Shown here: in pieces, positions 28,246 to 41,139 of the stretch
Position numbering within the stretch: position 1 is the stretch's first letter
Layout: the number at the start of each line of letters is the position of its first letter
NCBI GenBank assembly: GCA_027579435.1
Contig: JANBPK010000945.1
Coordinates: 18,003 to 82,002 of the forward strand
Length of the DNA: 64,000 nucleotides
Reading direction: 5' to 3'
Source: Candolleomyces eurysporus
Lineage: Eukaryota > Basidiomycota > Agaricomycetes > Agaricales > Psathyrellaceae
Made by a program: the position numbers and the translations under genes
The notes under the pieces: model-generated
Database searches by the model: none
What the model was told of the DNA's origin: nothing
What the model saw: only the letters and a program-made list of their open reading frames with translations

Positions 28246-28253
28246 CGTGTCCA
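27752..28253. other. Divergent intergenic region between GH5 copy 2 and the F-box gene
   Basis: Shared with 25509-25970 as part of the tandem duplication. Contains the probable promoters of both divergent genes; no recognised motif beyond ordinary sequence, and no gene. Confidence 0.5.
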
Positions 28254-29815
28254 ATGCGCAAACTTCCTACTGAGGTTTTTATGAGAATCTGTATGATTCT
28301 GTCCAGCGATCTATTCTACCAGGATTACTCGATTTTGGAAACCCCGGACCTTCCCCCCCCTTTCAGTTGCGCAAGTCTGCACTGAGTGGCGGGCCAAGGT
28401 GCTGGATTATGGGCCATTTTGGTCGAAGATCATGCTAGGCGGGGCATCGCAGGGGCAGTGGCTCGATGAAGTCGTCCTTCGGTCGGGTGGCTTTCCCCTC
28501 GATGTGAAGGTGGAAATGGATCCCTACTTCCTCCCCCCTCCCAGAGCTCGACGTAACCGAGCCTGGTGGCCAACTAACCGCATCACGAACGTTGACCATG
28601 TCTTCCGGTATATCCCCAGAATCCGATCCTTAGACTTACACGCGCTCTATAACGATGTGGATGCGGCTTTCGCTCGACTGGGGAACTCTGGTATCGATGC
28701 GCCTCTATTGGAACATTGGTCCATCGAACGCCTTCGAACACATATGGAACCCAATTCCCCCGAATTCGTACAACCTTTGACCCATGCGCCCCGACTACAA
28801 AACCTTCAAATTCGATACGGTCCAATCCTTCCATCTGGATATTTCGGCAATTTGCGGGGACTTCATCTTGTGAACGACGAACCCGACGACATGATTCTCT
28901 GCACCGATAATTTCCGCAAACTCTCGAGCCTTCCGGCATTGGAACTGCTTCACGTTCAAACGAGAAAAAATTCTCAAGACACAAATCCCGAATCAACAAT
29001 CCCGTCGCAAGTAACGTTAAGGCTACCTCAGCTGAAACACGTCGTTTTCATTTCCAGCATGTACTCTTTCCGGGTTTTTCTTACTCAAGTGCAAGCCCAT
29101 CCCGACTGCTCTTTCGATTTTCGTTTCGACTATCTTTTTATATTGGAATATAAAGCAAGTTGGGGGTCCGCTCTGGTGGAGACAATGAGGACGTGGCAAG
29201 ACATACCTCGGGCGCTTTTTTTTCGACATAGAACTTTGGGATTCGGGGTTGGGTTCTTTCAAGATGGTACCTTACGCGCCAAGTGATGCGAACTCACCAT
29301 ACTTTCTTCGACTTCGCACCATTGACGATGGGTCAAAACCCTCCGCGCATCTGCCGTACCCAACTGGCGTCGCTCGTGTATTCTCCGGTGTTTTGAGGAA
29401 GATCGATGGCCCAGCAGAAGCCAGAATCACTCTGAATGGAGACCTTTCTCTTGCCAGGGAGGGTTTGTTCGAAGGTCAGACAATGCCCAGTGTGACAGAC
29501 TTAACACTCTATAACCCGGGCCCGTCGAACCTCTCGGACATACTCGCGATTGTTCAGTCTCCCCGGCGGTGGCTCCCAATTCCGAGGCTCCAGGTCCTTC
29601 GCTTGATTGGCAAGACGGATACATACCGCCGATGCTCCCCTGTCGATCTCGCAAAGATAAATAAGATATTTGAATCCTTGAAGATGATCCAGTGCCCTTT
29701 GAGGCTCATCGACATTTCGGGCCTGGATTCCAAGCATCATCCACTTCACACCTTTTTCGTCAAGCTAGTGCCCACTCTCAAAAGATGGGGAGTGGAATTG
29801 AAGGAAGCAGCTTGA
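28254..29815 (+). pseudogene. F-box/LRR-type protein gene with two frameshifts
   Basis: Start MRKLPTEVFMRICMIL (F-box). The frame is lost at a C8 run (28353-28360): with seven Cs it would read 'LPPLSVAQVCTEWR', matching the F-box of the 8432-10028 relative, but as given it stops after 'CASLH'. The middle (28399-29286: 'WSKIMLGGASQGQWLDEV', 'NRITNVDHVFRYIPRIRSL', 'HAPRLQNLQIRYG') is intact. A second shift near 29270-29295 is needed to reach the last part (29249-29815: 'PTGVARVFSGVL', 'VTDLTLYNPG', 'PLRLIDISGLDSKHH', 'LKRWGVELKEAA'). LRR-like Leu-rich units fill the C-terminal two thirds. The protein would be an SCF substrate receptor. It could be a young pseudogene or a functional gene with two indel errors; the first break in a homopolymer favours caution. 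Confidence 0.65.
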
Positions 29816-30093
29816 GGAGTGGCCCCAGTGGCCGTGCTTTCATGGGTGGAGGATGTACCTACCTACCTCATGATACGGCGCAGGGCATGACGAAGAGGGG
29901 ATGAAGGAGAAAGGTTTTATACTGTCTGGATATTGAGGCCCCATCACGACGCTTCGAAACTCCCTTGGTGTCAATCGAATTATTCTCAAAACGGCAGTGT
30001 CATTTCTGTTTTAGGTAGATACACATTATTGAATCCAAAGGTTCGAAAGGAGAAAACTGGCTTCGGAGAAATGCAGACGTGCTTGAAGATTGT

Positions 30094-31976
30094 TCACTTG
30101 TCCCCTTTGATCTGAAGCATTGATTATTGAGTGAAAGGGTTGAGTGACCCATTTTACGAAACCGTACCTTTGCCAACTTCTGCAACGCTTGTTGCAAATC
30201 ACTTTTCAAGTCCTGATGGTATATCGTGAGCTGCGTGTTTGAACAAATGAAAAGAGCCTGTTTGGATACCTCAACCTCCTCGACACCGATGCTTAAGCGG
30301 ACCAATCTCGGGTCCTCATTGGGGTCGCTATCCAGTCGTCGCTCAACCAGGGATTCGACGCCACCCAAACTAGTTGCAGGCTATGATACAACGTGAGATG
30401 AGAAAAGAAACGGGGAACACGGCGAAGAACATACTACGAAATATTGAAGGAGATGGGGGAATCTGGCTGCTTCGTCGCCATCAGAGAGCTACACGCGTCC
30501 CACCAGTCAGTCGTACCTCAATATGATGATGCCAACCATAGAACCCACCAAAAACGAGAAAGTAGCATTATAACCACCCTCCACTCGCATCGTTGGCAAG
30601 AATCCACGCTCGTCCGCCTTTTGAAGCGACGAATGCCAGATCTTGGTGATCGTTCCTCCCGGGATTCCGTCGCACTCTTGTCCAGCGGGAGTCTCGGCAA
30701 TCTTGTGCAGCCATTGGGCAATCTCTGTCCCGGACTGAGATTGGCGAGGAATTCGGAGATGGAAGGTCTTGAGCGAGCGCAGTAATAACCACGATTCCAA
30801 GGATCCCATCGTAGATCCCAGGTGCATTCGGTCAGAGATGAGCTGCAAATGTGCAAATAAGTCATCGTACGTCACTCGAAGATCCAAAGCGCAAATACAG
30901 TCTGCCAATCATTGCGTTCCTTCACGACCAGGATACCCGCCAGCAAGTCGGAGTGTCCTCCGAAGTATTTGGTAGCTGGTACGACAGTGTTTAAATGGGA
31001 TGTTAAGTAGCAATGCGAACAAACTCACCGGAATGGAATACACTAGATCACAGGACAAGCAGTGTATCAGAATTCTGACTGATCGGCGAAGCAAGAAAAC
31101 CAAGCTCACATATCTGTGCCAAACTTGAACGGGTACTGCAGTGGCGGCGGACCGAAGGTCGAATCGACGACAAGTAGACCCCCAACATCATGAATCTGCT
31201 CCGACATTCAGAGACAAACAAGCTTTGTACGTAAACAGTGGAAACGCAAACCTTGTCGGCATAGTATTGTATGTCTCTATCATCGTAGTTAGGACCGTCC
31301 GATGGGGGAAAGTGAAGGATAAATATTACCTCGACTCCCCTTGAGGGTTTACTGGAGTCTCCAACCAGCATAGATCTCCAGGCTGGTATTCGTCGTCCAA
31401 ATCGATCACCTTGAGTTCGTTGTCTCGGGATTTCCTATATACATCGATCGTCATGTGGCAGCCATGGTAGCCGCCCCGAATTGCTATACGCTTCGGCTTG
31501 GAAAACACAAGAGCCTATGAACAAGGAAGTGAGCGATGAGGCCCCCATCCATGATGTTGTGGGTGTCAAACATACCGCATAGGCCGCAGCCAAGCCAGAA
31601 GAGTAGGTGACAGCATGTCCTTGCTGTCGTAAAGCAATTCAGCGAGAGCGGATACGAATTCAAAAAGGTCCAATACGCACGTTGACCTTGCTCAGGATAT
31701 GCTCCACGCGTGTGGTATTACTCTGAGTTTCTCTGGAGTAGACGTGTCGTGGAGGATTCCAGAGGTCGTCGAGGTCCACGGGCGGGGCGTTATCCTCGGG
31801 CTTAGGTGCACGAAACGCTACGAGGACGAATAAGACCACTGAAGAGACAAAGTTGATCGATAAAACATACTGGTTGTTACTGAGATGGATGGAGCAACTT
31901 CTGCTCTCGGAGTCGCCACGACATCCGCGTCCCCATGAATCAAGACAGTACCATTCACCTTGGGCTTGTTAGACAT
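30094..31976 (-). CDS. PLP-dependent Cys/Met-metabolism enzyme (cystathionine lyase/synthase-like)
   Basis: Start MSNKPKVNGTVLIHGDADVV. Spliced segments: 'ATPRAEVAPSISVTT|AFRAPKPED', 'HVYSRETQSNTTRVEHIL', 'GHAVTYSSGLAAAYA|ALVF', 'RIAIRGGYHGCHMTIDVY', 'LCWLETPVNPQGE', 'IHDVGGLLVVDSTFGPPPL' and 'ATKYFGGHSDLLAG', whose Lys is the expected PLP Schiff-base residue. Then 'GSTMGSLESWLLLRSLKT', 'TSLGGVESLVERR' and 'RLVRLSIGVEEVE|DLKSDL', ending KLAKIKGDK. This is the full fold-type I trans-sulfuration family order (PF01053), about 430 aa with about eight introns. Such enzymes act on cystathionine, homoserine esters or related thiols in the cytosol. The sequence looks closest to the fungal group containing yeast YHR112C, whose substrate is unsettled; that placement is from memory. 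All catalytic motifs are intact. Confidence 0.85.
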
Positions 31977-32906
31977 TGCTGCGTAAACACGGTGAAAGCG
32001 CGGTCCAACCGTATCAGGCTCTTTGAAGAGCTCGAGCGATGGTTGTAGGATCGGTTGGTGCGATCGGAAAATCACCTCCGCATCTCCGCAACTGCGTCAT
32101 GGAGATCATGACTCGGAGCGGAGGACGTTCGATGATCCGCAATGTTTGGCGACCATCTCTTGACCAAATAACGCCAGCGCGTCCGAGTCCCTCGCATCTC
32201 CGAAGGCCTCCAGGATTCGCGAATATGGATAAATGAAAGAATGAACATGGGTTCAATCCAGGGAAAATTTCCCTGCGGCTTCGAATCTGCAGTTTCTTAA
32301 TTTACAAGGGAAGCAAAATTCCAAAATTTTCAAGTTCAAGAATCGTTGTGGCCATCACCCACTCCATATCCATTTCGTCGATCTTGCGGCAGCTGTTGGG
32401 GTGTGGAGTTGAAGGTATGTTGTTGTACAGCTCGACGGTTCTTCGTTATTTACAAGCCTACTTACCTTCAGGCTTTTGTAGGAGAGACCACGACAACAAG
32501 CAGGCTGCCATCATCGATCGCCATTCATTGTTTCGACATGCGCCATGACTTGGCATCACTCCTGGTCCTTGAATGTTCAGTACGCTGAAACCGCCGGGAT
32601 GCCCTACGCAGTTGGCGACATAGTCCCCTCCTTTGATTTCGAGATCGTTGTTTGAGACGGTTCGAGGCGAGGAATTCCTCGAATGAACTCTTTCGTACTC
32701 GAATCTTGGGTTCAAAAGGCTTGGGCTAAAGTTACCACCAAGCTGGCTTTTTGGCGCCTTGAAGACCCTGCATCTGTCAACTGCGCGGCAATGCGATTGC
32801 CTCATGTTCTATTCACGCAAATGGGCGCTCGTTTTCTTGTGTATAAGTAAGCAGTGGGCATAAAGGGTTGTGACCCCAACCGCTCTTCGCGACATCAGGG
32901 AGAAAC
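31977..32906. other. Intergenic region with a degenerate F-box 3' end
   Basis: At 32345-32415 the plus strand reads 'GHHPLHIHFVDLAAA' and, one frame over, 'WGVELK', the C-terminal signature of the F-box proteins ('HHPLHTFFVKL...WGVELK'), so a decayed F-box tail lies here. From about 32280 on, the sequence is the outer part of the left arm of the large inverted repeat. A matching decayed tail occurs at about 56230-56160 minus. 32560-32850 is conserved between arms but its frames are broken by stops, so I see no intact gene. Confidence 0.5.
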
Positions 32907-34631
32907 ATGGGAGGAGACATCCTACCTGTAAGTGACTTCCGGTATTTGTGGCAACGATCTTATTTGGCTGATGGTGTGAGCGTTCACATAGTATGCCCTA
33001 GACGGCAGCGAAGCAGAGAAAGCACAATACCGAGATTCGGCCTCCAAAATCAGCAGGGTCTCGTCCGTACCAAACACCCCGAAAGCATCAGAACCGACGA
33101 CACGGAATGGAGCAAACCGACGCCAAAGTGTCAGCGATCGTCGTGAGAAAAGAAAAGAGCAGAGGAAAAAGACGAATAAGACCCTTGAGTTCAGGCCAGA
33201 AGCGAAGATATGGGACCTTTACATGGACGATGCGGAGCGCGAGGCGAAGGACAGAGTAGACCTCTGGACGACCGGATTAGATTCCCTGTTAATTTTTGTG
33301 AGTTCGCGTCCTTATTATGTTTCTCTAGAGCGATCTGACGCCCATTCCTAGGCTGGTTTGTTCGCCGGCATCGTTTCGTCCTTCGTTATCGATTCGAGAG
33401 ACGAACTTCTCGAAGAATCGGAACAGAATCTACTCAGCGACATACGAGATGCCCTGAGAGGCGGGTCGATTATGCAGATCGTCCAGATCCCGGTTTCCGC
33501 GAAATGGATTAACGGACTTTGGCTTTTGAGCCTCTATATCACTCTCTTCAGCGCGATCATGGGCGTTCTGGCCAAGGATTGGCTTGCTAAGTTCGTACCC
33601 GCGAACACCAGACGTGAAGCCGCAGACGCCTACCACCGATACAAACTCGATATGCAAGCAGAGTTTTGGTATCTCGAAGAAGTGATTACCCTCATTCCTT
33701 TCCTCGTCCAGATTGCAGCCTTCCTCTTCTTCCTCGGCCTCATTATTCAGAGCACGGGTGATGATCAGACCCTGGGTCATATGCTCCTGGCCTTTTGCAT
33801 CTCCGGATTGGTTGTCTATTTCACGATGACCTTCCTCCCTTTGCTCATCCCCTCTTCGCCCTTCAAGACGCCCCTTTCGGACCTCCTCTTGTGGCTCAAG
33901 AGTTTTTTTTCTATCATTGCGTAACTGGGAAGGGTTCCCTGGAACAGAATTCCAGATGAAGACAGATATCAACGACGGCCTAGCAGATATACTGTACACC
34001 AAGTTGATCCAATCCCCCAAGCCGTACTACGTCGACGAGGCTGCCGCGGAAATCTCGCTCCCCTCATTCCGGAAGAAATGGATCGACTTTCTTTGCCGCA
34101 ACGACAGCCCGCAATTCCTATTGACACGATTCCAACAGTGCGTCCTATCCAGACCCGACAACGTAAATCTGAGGAACGACACGCTTTGCAACCATTTACT
34201 GGCGTTCCTCCAACTTGTCGATCACTGTGAAGAGGTATTTCGAGATGCCAAACCGGAGGAGAGGGCGTTTTTACTCCAGCAGTACGGCGTCCTTCTCAAC
34301 GTCTTGCGCACATCTCTCCAGCCTGGTTATCCTCTTCACCGATGGAATACTTTGCCCGAATCTCTCCGTCCATTGCTTTTCGGTGTTCGAGTACAGATCC
34401 TGAACCTCCTCTCAGTCCTGCCATTGGGCTATCGAAGTGCAGAGAACGCAGGGAGTCTCATCGATTTCCACCATGATGAATTGGATGATCGTCCTTGGGA
34501 AATGGGGTTAGAAAATATTACGTCAAGTCATCGTTTGCATGTGATGCTTGGCGCATGCCGTGGCGTTGTGCAAGGAGAAAGTAATGTCAAGATGGTCAGC
34601 ACATTTCTGCTCAGTCTATGGCTCGCGAAAG
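32907..34631 (+). CDS. DUF6535-domain membrane protein part, copy B (frameshifted)
   Basis: Exon 1 is 32907-32927 (MGGDILP). After an intron of ~60 nt come 'YALDGSEAEKAQYRDSASK', a basic Ser-rich stretch and 'AKIWDLYMDDAEREAKDRV', 'TGLDSLLIF'. After another intron, 'AGLFAGIVSSFVIDSRDEL' and three more hydrophobic helices ('WINGLWLLSLYITLFSAI', 'FLVQIAAFLFFLGLII', 'LGHMLLAFCISGLVVYF'). The frame breaks in a T8 run (33903-33910): copy C has one base fewer and reads 'LWLKGVLLSFYDEEGFPG', while B reads 'LWLKSFFSIIA' and stops. Beyond the break the sequence is intact again ('YYVDEAAAEISLPSFRKKW', 'HVMLGACRGVVQGE', 'LSLWLAK') and splices into the HEAT part. If real, B yields only the N-terminal four-helix membrane portion. 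Family function is unknown. Confidence 0.75.
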
Positions 34632-34679
34632 GTAAGTGTTTGTGTTCCAAACGTCGTTTCCGAGTGTTCAATTTTTGCG

Positions 34680-37600
34680 CAGCTGGATACACAGTTTCAG
34701 AAACTGGGCGTACAAGTGAATGGGCGGGGAATATCGAGAGCAAGGATCGGGGCCAAGTTGACACTTTAGCGCTCGAGTTCCTGTCGAGATTGTATGATTC
34801 CGTCGGTCTGTGCCTTCTCTTGTTCCTTGTGGATTAATTGGCTGACGTCTGACTTCTTCCAGTATCGAGTTGGGAAGAGATGGCCATCGTTGCGTTCGAC
34901 GATATCTCAGTCGTGTACGGTGTTGAACCTCCGGTTCGAGTCGCGCCTCCTCCCAATCAACCCCATCAGCCCATATCGCAAACGTTGGCGTCGATGTTGC
35001 CCATGCGTAATCGTGCATATCAAATTCACGCCCTCAAAATGCTTCAGGCGATGCCCGACATGTCCATGCAAGGTGGGTCATCGATTTCTCGATTCGGAGA
35101 TCGTCTCCCTCAGCGGTTCTTTCAGCCGAGATACACACGACTGCATCCATCGATGCAATTGCCAACATGGCGGTACACGAGGCCGACGAGATAGCTGAAT
35201 ATGCCTTCTCGTTGTTGATGTACTTGGTGTGCAATTCGGATGGTGAGAGTCTAATCACATCTCAGTTTGAGCTCAAACTGGAACGGAGGTTTAGGATCAA
35301 AGAAAGAAACGATCTTGAATAGTTTAACTGCGTGCGTTCAAGCAAGTCTTAGCGGTGACGACCAAGCTCGGTCGAGTGGAATCGCCTTCCTGCAAAAGAT
35401 TTCCCAAGGTATGTCTCCGTGACCATTCTCCTCTTCCAACCTCACCCCTTCTGTTGACTCCAGATTCAAAGGCCTCTCAGTCCCTCTATGCTGTTATCAA
35501 GGGCGCTATCGCGAAGTTGGTCGAGAATGCGTTGGACTATTACCAGGCTGACACGCTCAACCTTGCCATGCAGCTGGCAAGAGATCTTCTGGACCCTTTG
35601 TACTCTCCTATTGGTAAACATTTTGAGTTTAGGGAGCTTATGTTTGCTGATTTGGGTATCCCAGATACCAAACCACTCTTGAAAGAAAGCAAGGACGCCG
35701 TTGTAAGCTACATAAAGTCGACATTGGCCCAAAACTGGGAGATTTTCAGAGTCTCCGAGATTTTGGAGGGTTTCTCAGGATATCTAAGTGACCAACCAAG
35801 CGAACCACCCCCACCCTTCAAGTTCCCCTGGGACTCTTCGGGAACCTATTTCTTCCAAGAGACTATTGAATCGCTCCTGGGCCCAATCATCGACTGCGCT
35901 ATCCATTCCGAACATTTCTTTATCCGCGAAAAGGCCAAGGAGGTCCTCAAGCTACTTTACGAGAAAGGTGAGCTGGGGTGTTTTTACGTCCTAGTGAAGT
36001 AGCAACTAATGCTTTGTACACGCTTCAGAGACCTTGAAGCCGCTCATGAAGGTTGACACATTCTCCTTGCTAGAAGAGGTCGCTTCTTCGAAGCCAAGTA
36101 GTGGGGGGCATATTAGGAGCGCTGTCAGCGTGGCAGAAGTGTTCGTGGATCAACGTCAGTGTATTCTACATGTGAATAAACGCTGGAAAGCTGACGGACC
36201 TTCAGTGGAGCTCAGCCCGAGTTTGCTCAAGAGGTTGACTGACCTGGTCGGGAGAGATGAAGAGTACTATGAAGTAAATTTGCCATCCCTCAGACTGCTT
36301 TCAGCAATATGTAAAGAGTTTGAACTCACTGGTATGCATGGTTTGTTATCTCCTCCACTGCAACTCACAATTCCTTCAGACGAAGCAATCAATGCAACAA
36401 GGACAGCACTCAAATCATTCGAAGGACAGCCCGCTGTGGGCACCGAAAAAGATCCACGCGCATACGCCGCTTGGATTCCTCTATTAGCCGACATGGCGAA
36501 GAAAGGTGATTTCGAATTTTTGGCTGCTGCAATCAAAATCAGTCTGAAGTTTGTTCTTTCCACAGTCTACTTTCCTGAAGCGATCTCGTTGATGCTCAAG
36601 GCTCGAATCAAGAGCGAAAACGATTATGACTTTGACGAAGCACGAATCGGAGAGTTACTTCTATCAGGAGAATTTGCGGATGGTGTGTTTCTTACAGATG
36701 CAGGACACTGGCAATGATTCTGACTTGACTGACATCGAAGAATCTGCATACGTCAAGGGTCTGGAAGCCGCTATACCAACAGACCTCAGAGTGCTACTAC
36801 AGGACCCTCCTGAAAAATGGGATTACAAAGAGAAATGGGTGAAGCTTCTAGTAGTACTTTCACGGAGGCGTAGGTCTTTGTCCCTTGTGTCATTGTCGAT
36901 CATGCTCACAGTTTGGATACCAGCCAGCCTCAGCGACACCGCTAAGCATGCTCTCGAAACGGTTGCAAAAGACATGCGAGATGGAATAGAAGCTAAGCCC
37001 GTGCCAGTTAAGAACCGTGAAGAGCGTGAAGAACTTGTTCCCGTGGCTCAAGATGAGACAGAACACAATGGTACGGATCCAGTGTTGAACCCTTCACTAG
37101 TGCAGCGACAAACTTGAGTTGTTTTCTAGTTAACATTACGGCGTCGGAGTACCTAAACAAGTCAGATATCTCGCAACCTCTCCGCCAATCATTATACGGC
37201 ATTGATCCATCCAATCGAAAGACATGGATCCATATCCTTGGGGTGATTATTGGATATTGTCAGTTTGTGATATTGTGTTCTTCTGTGACTTCGGCACCTC
37301 ATCAAGGCATTTTCATAGCGCCGCTTACCTTCACTGATGGACCGGCTATCCTTCTTCAACTGGCGCTTCACGAGTACGACGACGAAGTACGAATTGCATG
37401 CCTCGAGTCTCTGATCCCGCTCACAACGGAAGGCAAGTCTGGATACCTCGTTCATGGACGCATTGAGTAATATCCTAAACGCCCACAGCCGACACCCGAG
37501 ACCTTGTCAAAGATGGGATCCTCGGCAATATCGATGCTTTCATTGATCATCCGCACTGGACTGTCCGTTCCAAGTTCATCCAGATACTGGCCGGTCTGGG

Positions 37601-40600
37601 GGTACACGACGGTTGTAAGACGCGCCAACTTAAGATTATTTTCAATATCATGACAAACATTGTTGTCTCAGATGAACTCTCAAACACTATTTTGAACAAA
37701 ATCAAGCGTGCCGCGATATCCGACTCCGATTATGACGTGCGTAGCGAGGCCATCAATGCGTTGTCGACTCTTCTGGTTGAGGCAGGGGGTAATTTGGTCC
37801 TTCATATGTGTCCTAAGCAGAGCCTTAACATCGATTTGAACATCTAGCGAAATACAGTGAGACAATACAGGAAATAGTGAAATCGTCCTTCGAAGCCGGT
37901 CTTGAAGATCCCTACGGGGATGTTCGGGGTCAGTGGGCGAATTTGGCCAGCCATTTCATCAAGGATGGTAACGTTAACTGGTCTATAACCTCCACGTGGT
38001 CCTCTCAGCTCACATACTCGAGTATTTAGGCGAATTTCCTGGTCTTTCGAAGTTCTTTGACAACGTGATAGCAGCATATGACCCGATGGGAGAAGGGATG
38101 TTGCTAAAAGCTTTGCAGCAAGTGTTGAATGATGGTATTTCATGCATTCCGGCAACGCCAATATCTTTTACTGATCCATCGACCAGGGAAAATACGTGCT
38201 TCCATTGCTCCAAAACTTGGGAAAGCCCTCGCCTCTTCGCTTGCGAGTGATACCATCGTACATACTGCCTTAGCTCTATTGCAAACAATTACCAGGCCAA
38301 ATCCTGCGCACGAAGGTGGGCTCCACTGTCTAATCACTCTCCCCGGTACTCATTAATACAAAGATAACGGGCATCGCAACTGGATCCATATGATCCTGGT
38401 TCTCAGCCGGAATGGTCCGTTTATCGTCTCCATGACTCTATTTTCCCATTGACGGTCGTACATTGTAGAAGATTTCCAGGCACTGCCCAAACTCATCGAG
38501 CTGGTGATCAAGGAAGAGTCAGAAAAAGTTACGTTCGAATCTCTCGATGCGCTTTTGCAAGGTGGTAGAACTTGTTCTTCTCAGCGTAATTTTTATATTG
38601 ATACCGTCGATCAGTAAAACTTTCCGAACCCATCGACATTGTTCTTCCTAAGTCTTTGGAGTTGGCTTTGAAAATCGATGCATCGAAGCGAGTCGCTCGT
38701 TCTGCAGCAATTAGCTTATTCGGCGCTTTGCTTGGTTACATGGACGGTCAATGTACGCGTTGATTTTCACCTCTGACCCGAACCTATCTGAAGGAACTAC
38801 AGTGAAATATGGATCACCGTACGAGAGTCTCCTTGGACGCGGCAGTGCGTAGAAAATGTATCATCACCTTGCTTCAGCGTTTCACCTTGGTTTGCCTGCA
38901 GGCGACACGCAAATTATCGCTCGACTGGCGGACATCGCTGTCAAAGATACCGACTTGAACTGCAGAGAAGACGCTGTTCGACTATTCAGAGTGATCTACT
39001 ACAACAACCTAAACTGTGGGTACTTCCCCGCCTTTCGGGGTTTCATTACTTTTCTAATCCCAGCTTCCATCCTTTTAGTCTCCCGCTGGCAAGATCCGGC
39101 CAAAACAACGCTGCCAAAGCTCCTCGATAATGCTCTGAAAGGTCAAGATGCAGTGCTACGGGAAAATGCTATCTTCGCCTTTGACACCCTGACTACGACC
39201 GGACCGATCGAGTTCATGAACTACACAATGCGTATTTCGAGTTTCTCCCCACTTCCTATTTTCGAGTAATCTGATGTGACTGGACAGAGTTTGACCTTGT
39301 CCTCCCGCCTCTTCCATCCTTGCTGAGAATTCTTCTGATCGACGGGGATGACCATCAGGTCGGTGTTGAAAAAATTCTTTTCAAGAATCTCAAAGGGACC
39401 ATGGTCGATGGTAAGTCCAAGGATCCCATTTTACCCAAATTTTACCCATGAAGGCTTGTTGATTCTGTTGTACTATGAATAGCACGGCTTTACCATGACC
39501 TGTTCGTGGCGATTCCGCCATTGATAACAGCCATGACTACCGCCGGCAAGGCCTTCGCACTTCGTCTGATAGAGACTCGTGAGTTTCATCGTATGGTCTA
39601 ACGATTTCCCTTTCCTAATTTGATCTTTTCACGTAGATCCGATGAACCCCGAAACAGCAGTGAAGATGGTTCATCTGTTGGCGCCAACACTTCGAAGCAC
39701 CTCTTCATTTGCTCGAACGGCTGCAGTGGAACTTCTGTCGGCGCTGTACGCCGAACATAGTCAGTCTGCTTCGCCGTAAGATGTTGAATAATATTGAAAG
39801 CATCACAGAATTTTCGAAACCTCTGATGATTGAATCTGCAATTTCCGAGATCGTCACGTTGGCCCTCGATGACAAGGACGACGTTGGTGGCATTCAGTCA
39901 ACTTCAATAGAGCTACTTGCCACGTTCATATCTGTGGCTCCTCTCCCTGGTATGTCCCCAACTTTTATCGCTTCATTCGATTCCTTGTATATAATTTGGA
40001 TTTCCCCAGTTGTTAAGCCGGGGTCGGAGACCGACAAGTTGTCCGAAGTTAGCTCTGTTCTGAAGCAGATAACACCACTAGCGACGAAGTTTATGGGGCT
40101 ACTCGAGGTTGAGCACCTCAGGTCCCCCGTGGTTGGGTTACTCTCGCTCATGTCCATTCAGCCAGCTGGTGCGCTTTTTTTTTAGATGTCCTGGAGCGAT
40201 AAAATGACTTTGTGTTTGTTTAGTTCGAGAAACGATCTCCTTGCGCATCATCAACGCCATCTTTGGAGATGACAATGCCGCTCTTGTGGGCCATGTCGAG
40301 TTGCTCACTCAACTTATCTCAGATGGTACGTGAGCGAGAGCCTTTGCAGCCGATAATCCACCCATTGACGTCGAAACCACAGGGCGCTTCCAGGATACCG
40401 CGACGGACTACATGGTCGTTTTCCTTGCCTCAGCTTTGACTACACTACCACAACTCTCTTCGTATCGCCTCAAGATCCTGACAGCGCTTTCCATTCGCTA
40501 CCCGGCCAACACTATCGGACCTTCTATCGAGACGGAACCGGGCAAGTTTAAAGATTTGGTCGATTGGTTCACACTTGCGTTGTTTGGGCGCCATGCCACG

Positions 40601-40801
40601 GTGCATGAAGTGACGACGTGGGGGACGAGATGCGGGGTATGGTTGGCTGCTACCAGAAAGGAGCCCGACCCGGTGCCGGAGCCGGTGCCAGAGCCAGAGC
40701 CAGAGACGGAGCCAGAGACGGAAACAGAATTGCAACCGCTTATCAAAGGAAAGGAGCTGGTGCAGGAACATGAATCGATAAANATCGCTTCTGGTGCATA
40801 A
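34680..40801 (+). CDS. DUF6535-HEAT gene copy B, HEAT/ARM-like repeat part
   Basis: Follows the intron after 'LSLWLAK'. The first exon 'GYTVSETGRTSEWAGNIES...LEFLSRLYDSV' splices to 'SSWEEMAIVAFDDISVVYGV', then a long series of short exons with helical repeats, for example 'KLVENALDYYQADTLNLAMQL', 'LVGRDEEYYEVNLPSLRLL', 'IIARLADIAVKDTDLNCRED' and 'LPKLLDNALKGQDAVLRENA'. Units of about 40 residues recur through 2,000 codons, the HEAT/ARM pattern. The last exon has 'TGRFQDTATDYMVVF', 'DWFTLALFGRHATVHEV' and then a Pro-Glu/Thr repeat tail ('PEPVPEPEPETEPETETE') before the stop at 40801. Coding here looks intact, though untranslated if the upstream T8 frameshift is real. The repeat chain probably acts as a binding or sensing scaffold (inference). 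Confidence 0.7.
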
Positions 40802-41139
40802 CCCTGGAACGACTGAATTGTACATTGGACATTTTGACGGCCATTTACTATGTTGGAATCTACCAATACTTATCTTGCCTTAAGGTCCTGACGGCACTCT
40901 CGCCGGTGCAAGAGTCTGAATCAATGAGCATTGTTTCTGGTNAATGACCTTGACATGATTATTTAATTTGTAGTTGGACCTTCACGTCGGTGTCTACCTA
41001 TACGGCAGTCGTTTGCATCACTGGCTAACAGAAAGATGATATGAGGGGACAAAGAGCCGAAACTATGGATTGGAACCGNACCTTTCCTCCCGAGTTCGTC
41101 TCNTGCCGACGCTTAGAGATCCACATTGTCCCTTTGCAA
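40802..41139. other. Spacer with a partial copy of the HEAT gene's tail
   Basis: About 100 nt after the stop, 40890-40950 repeats pieces of the last exon: 'LKVLTALS' (compare 'LKILTALS') and 'VQESESMSIVSG' (compare 'VQEHESI.IASG'). The counterpart on the right arm (about 47700-47740) also keeps the 'LKILTAL' piece. This points to an old partial duplication of the final exon before the arms duplicated. No gene. Confidence 0.5.
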
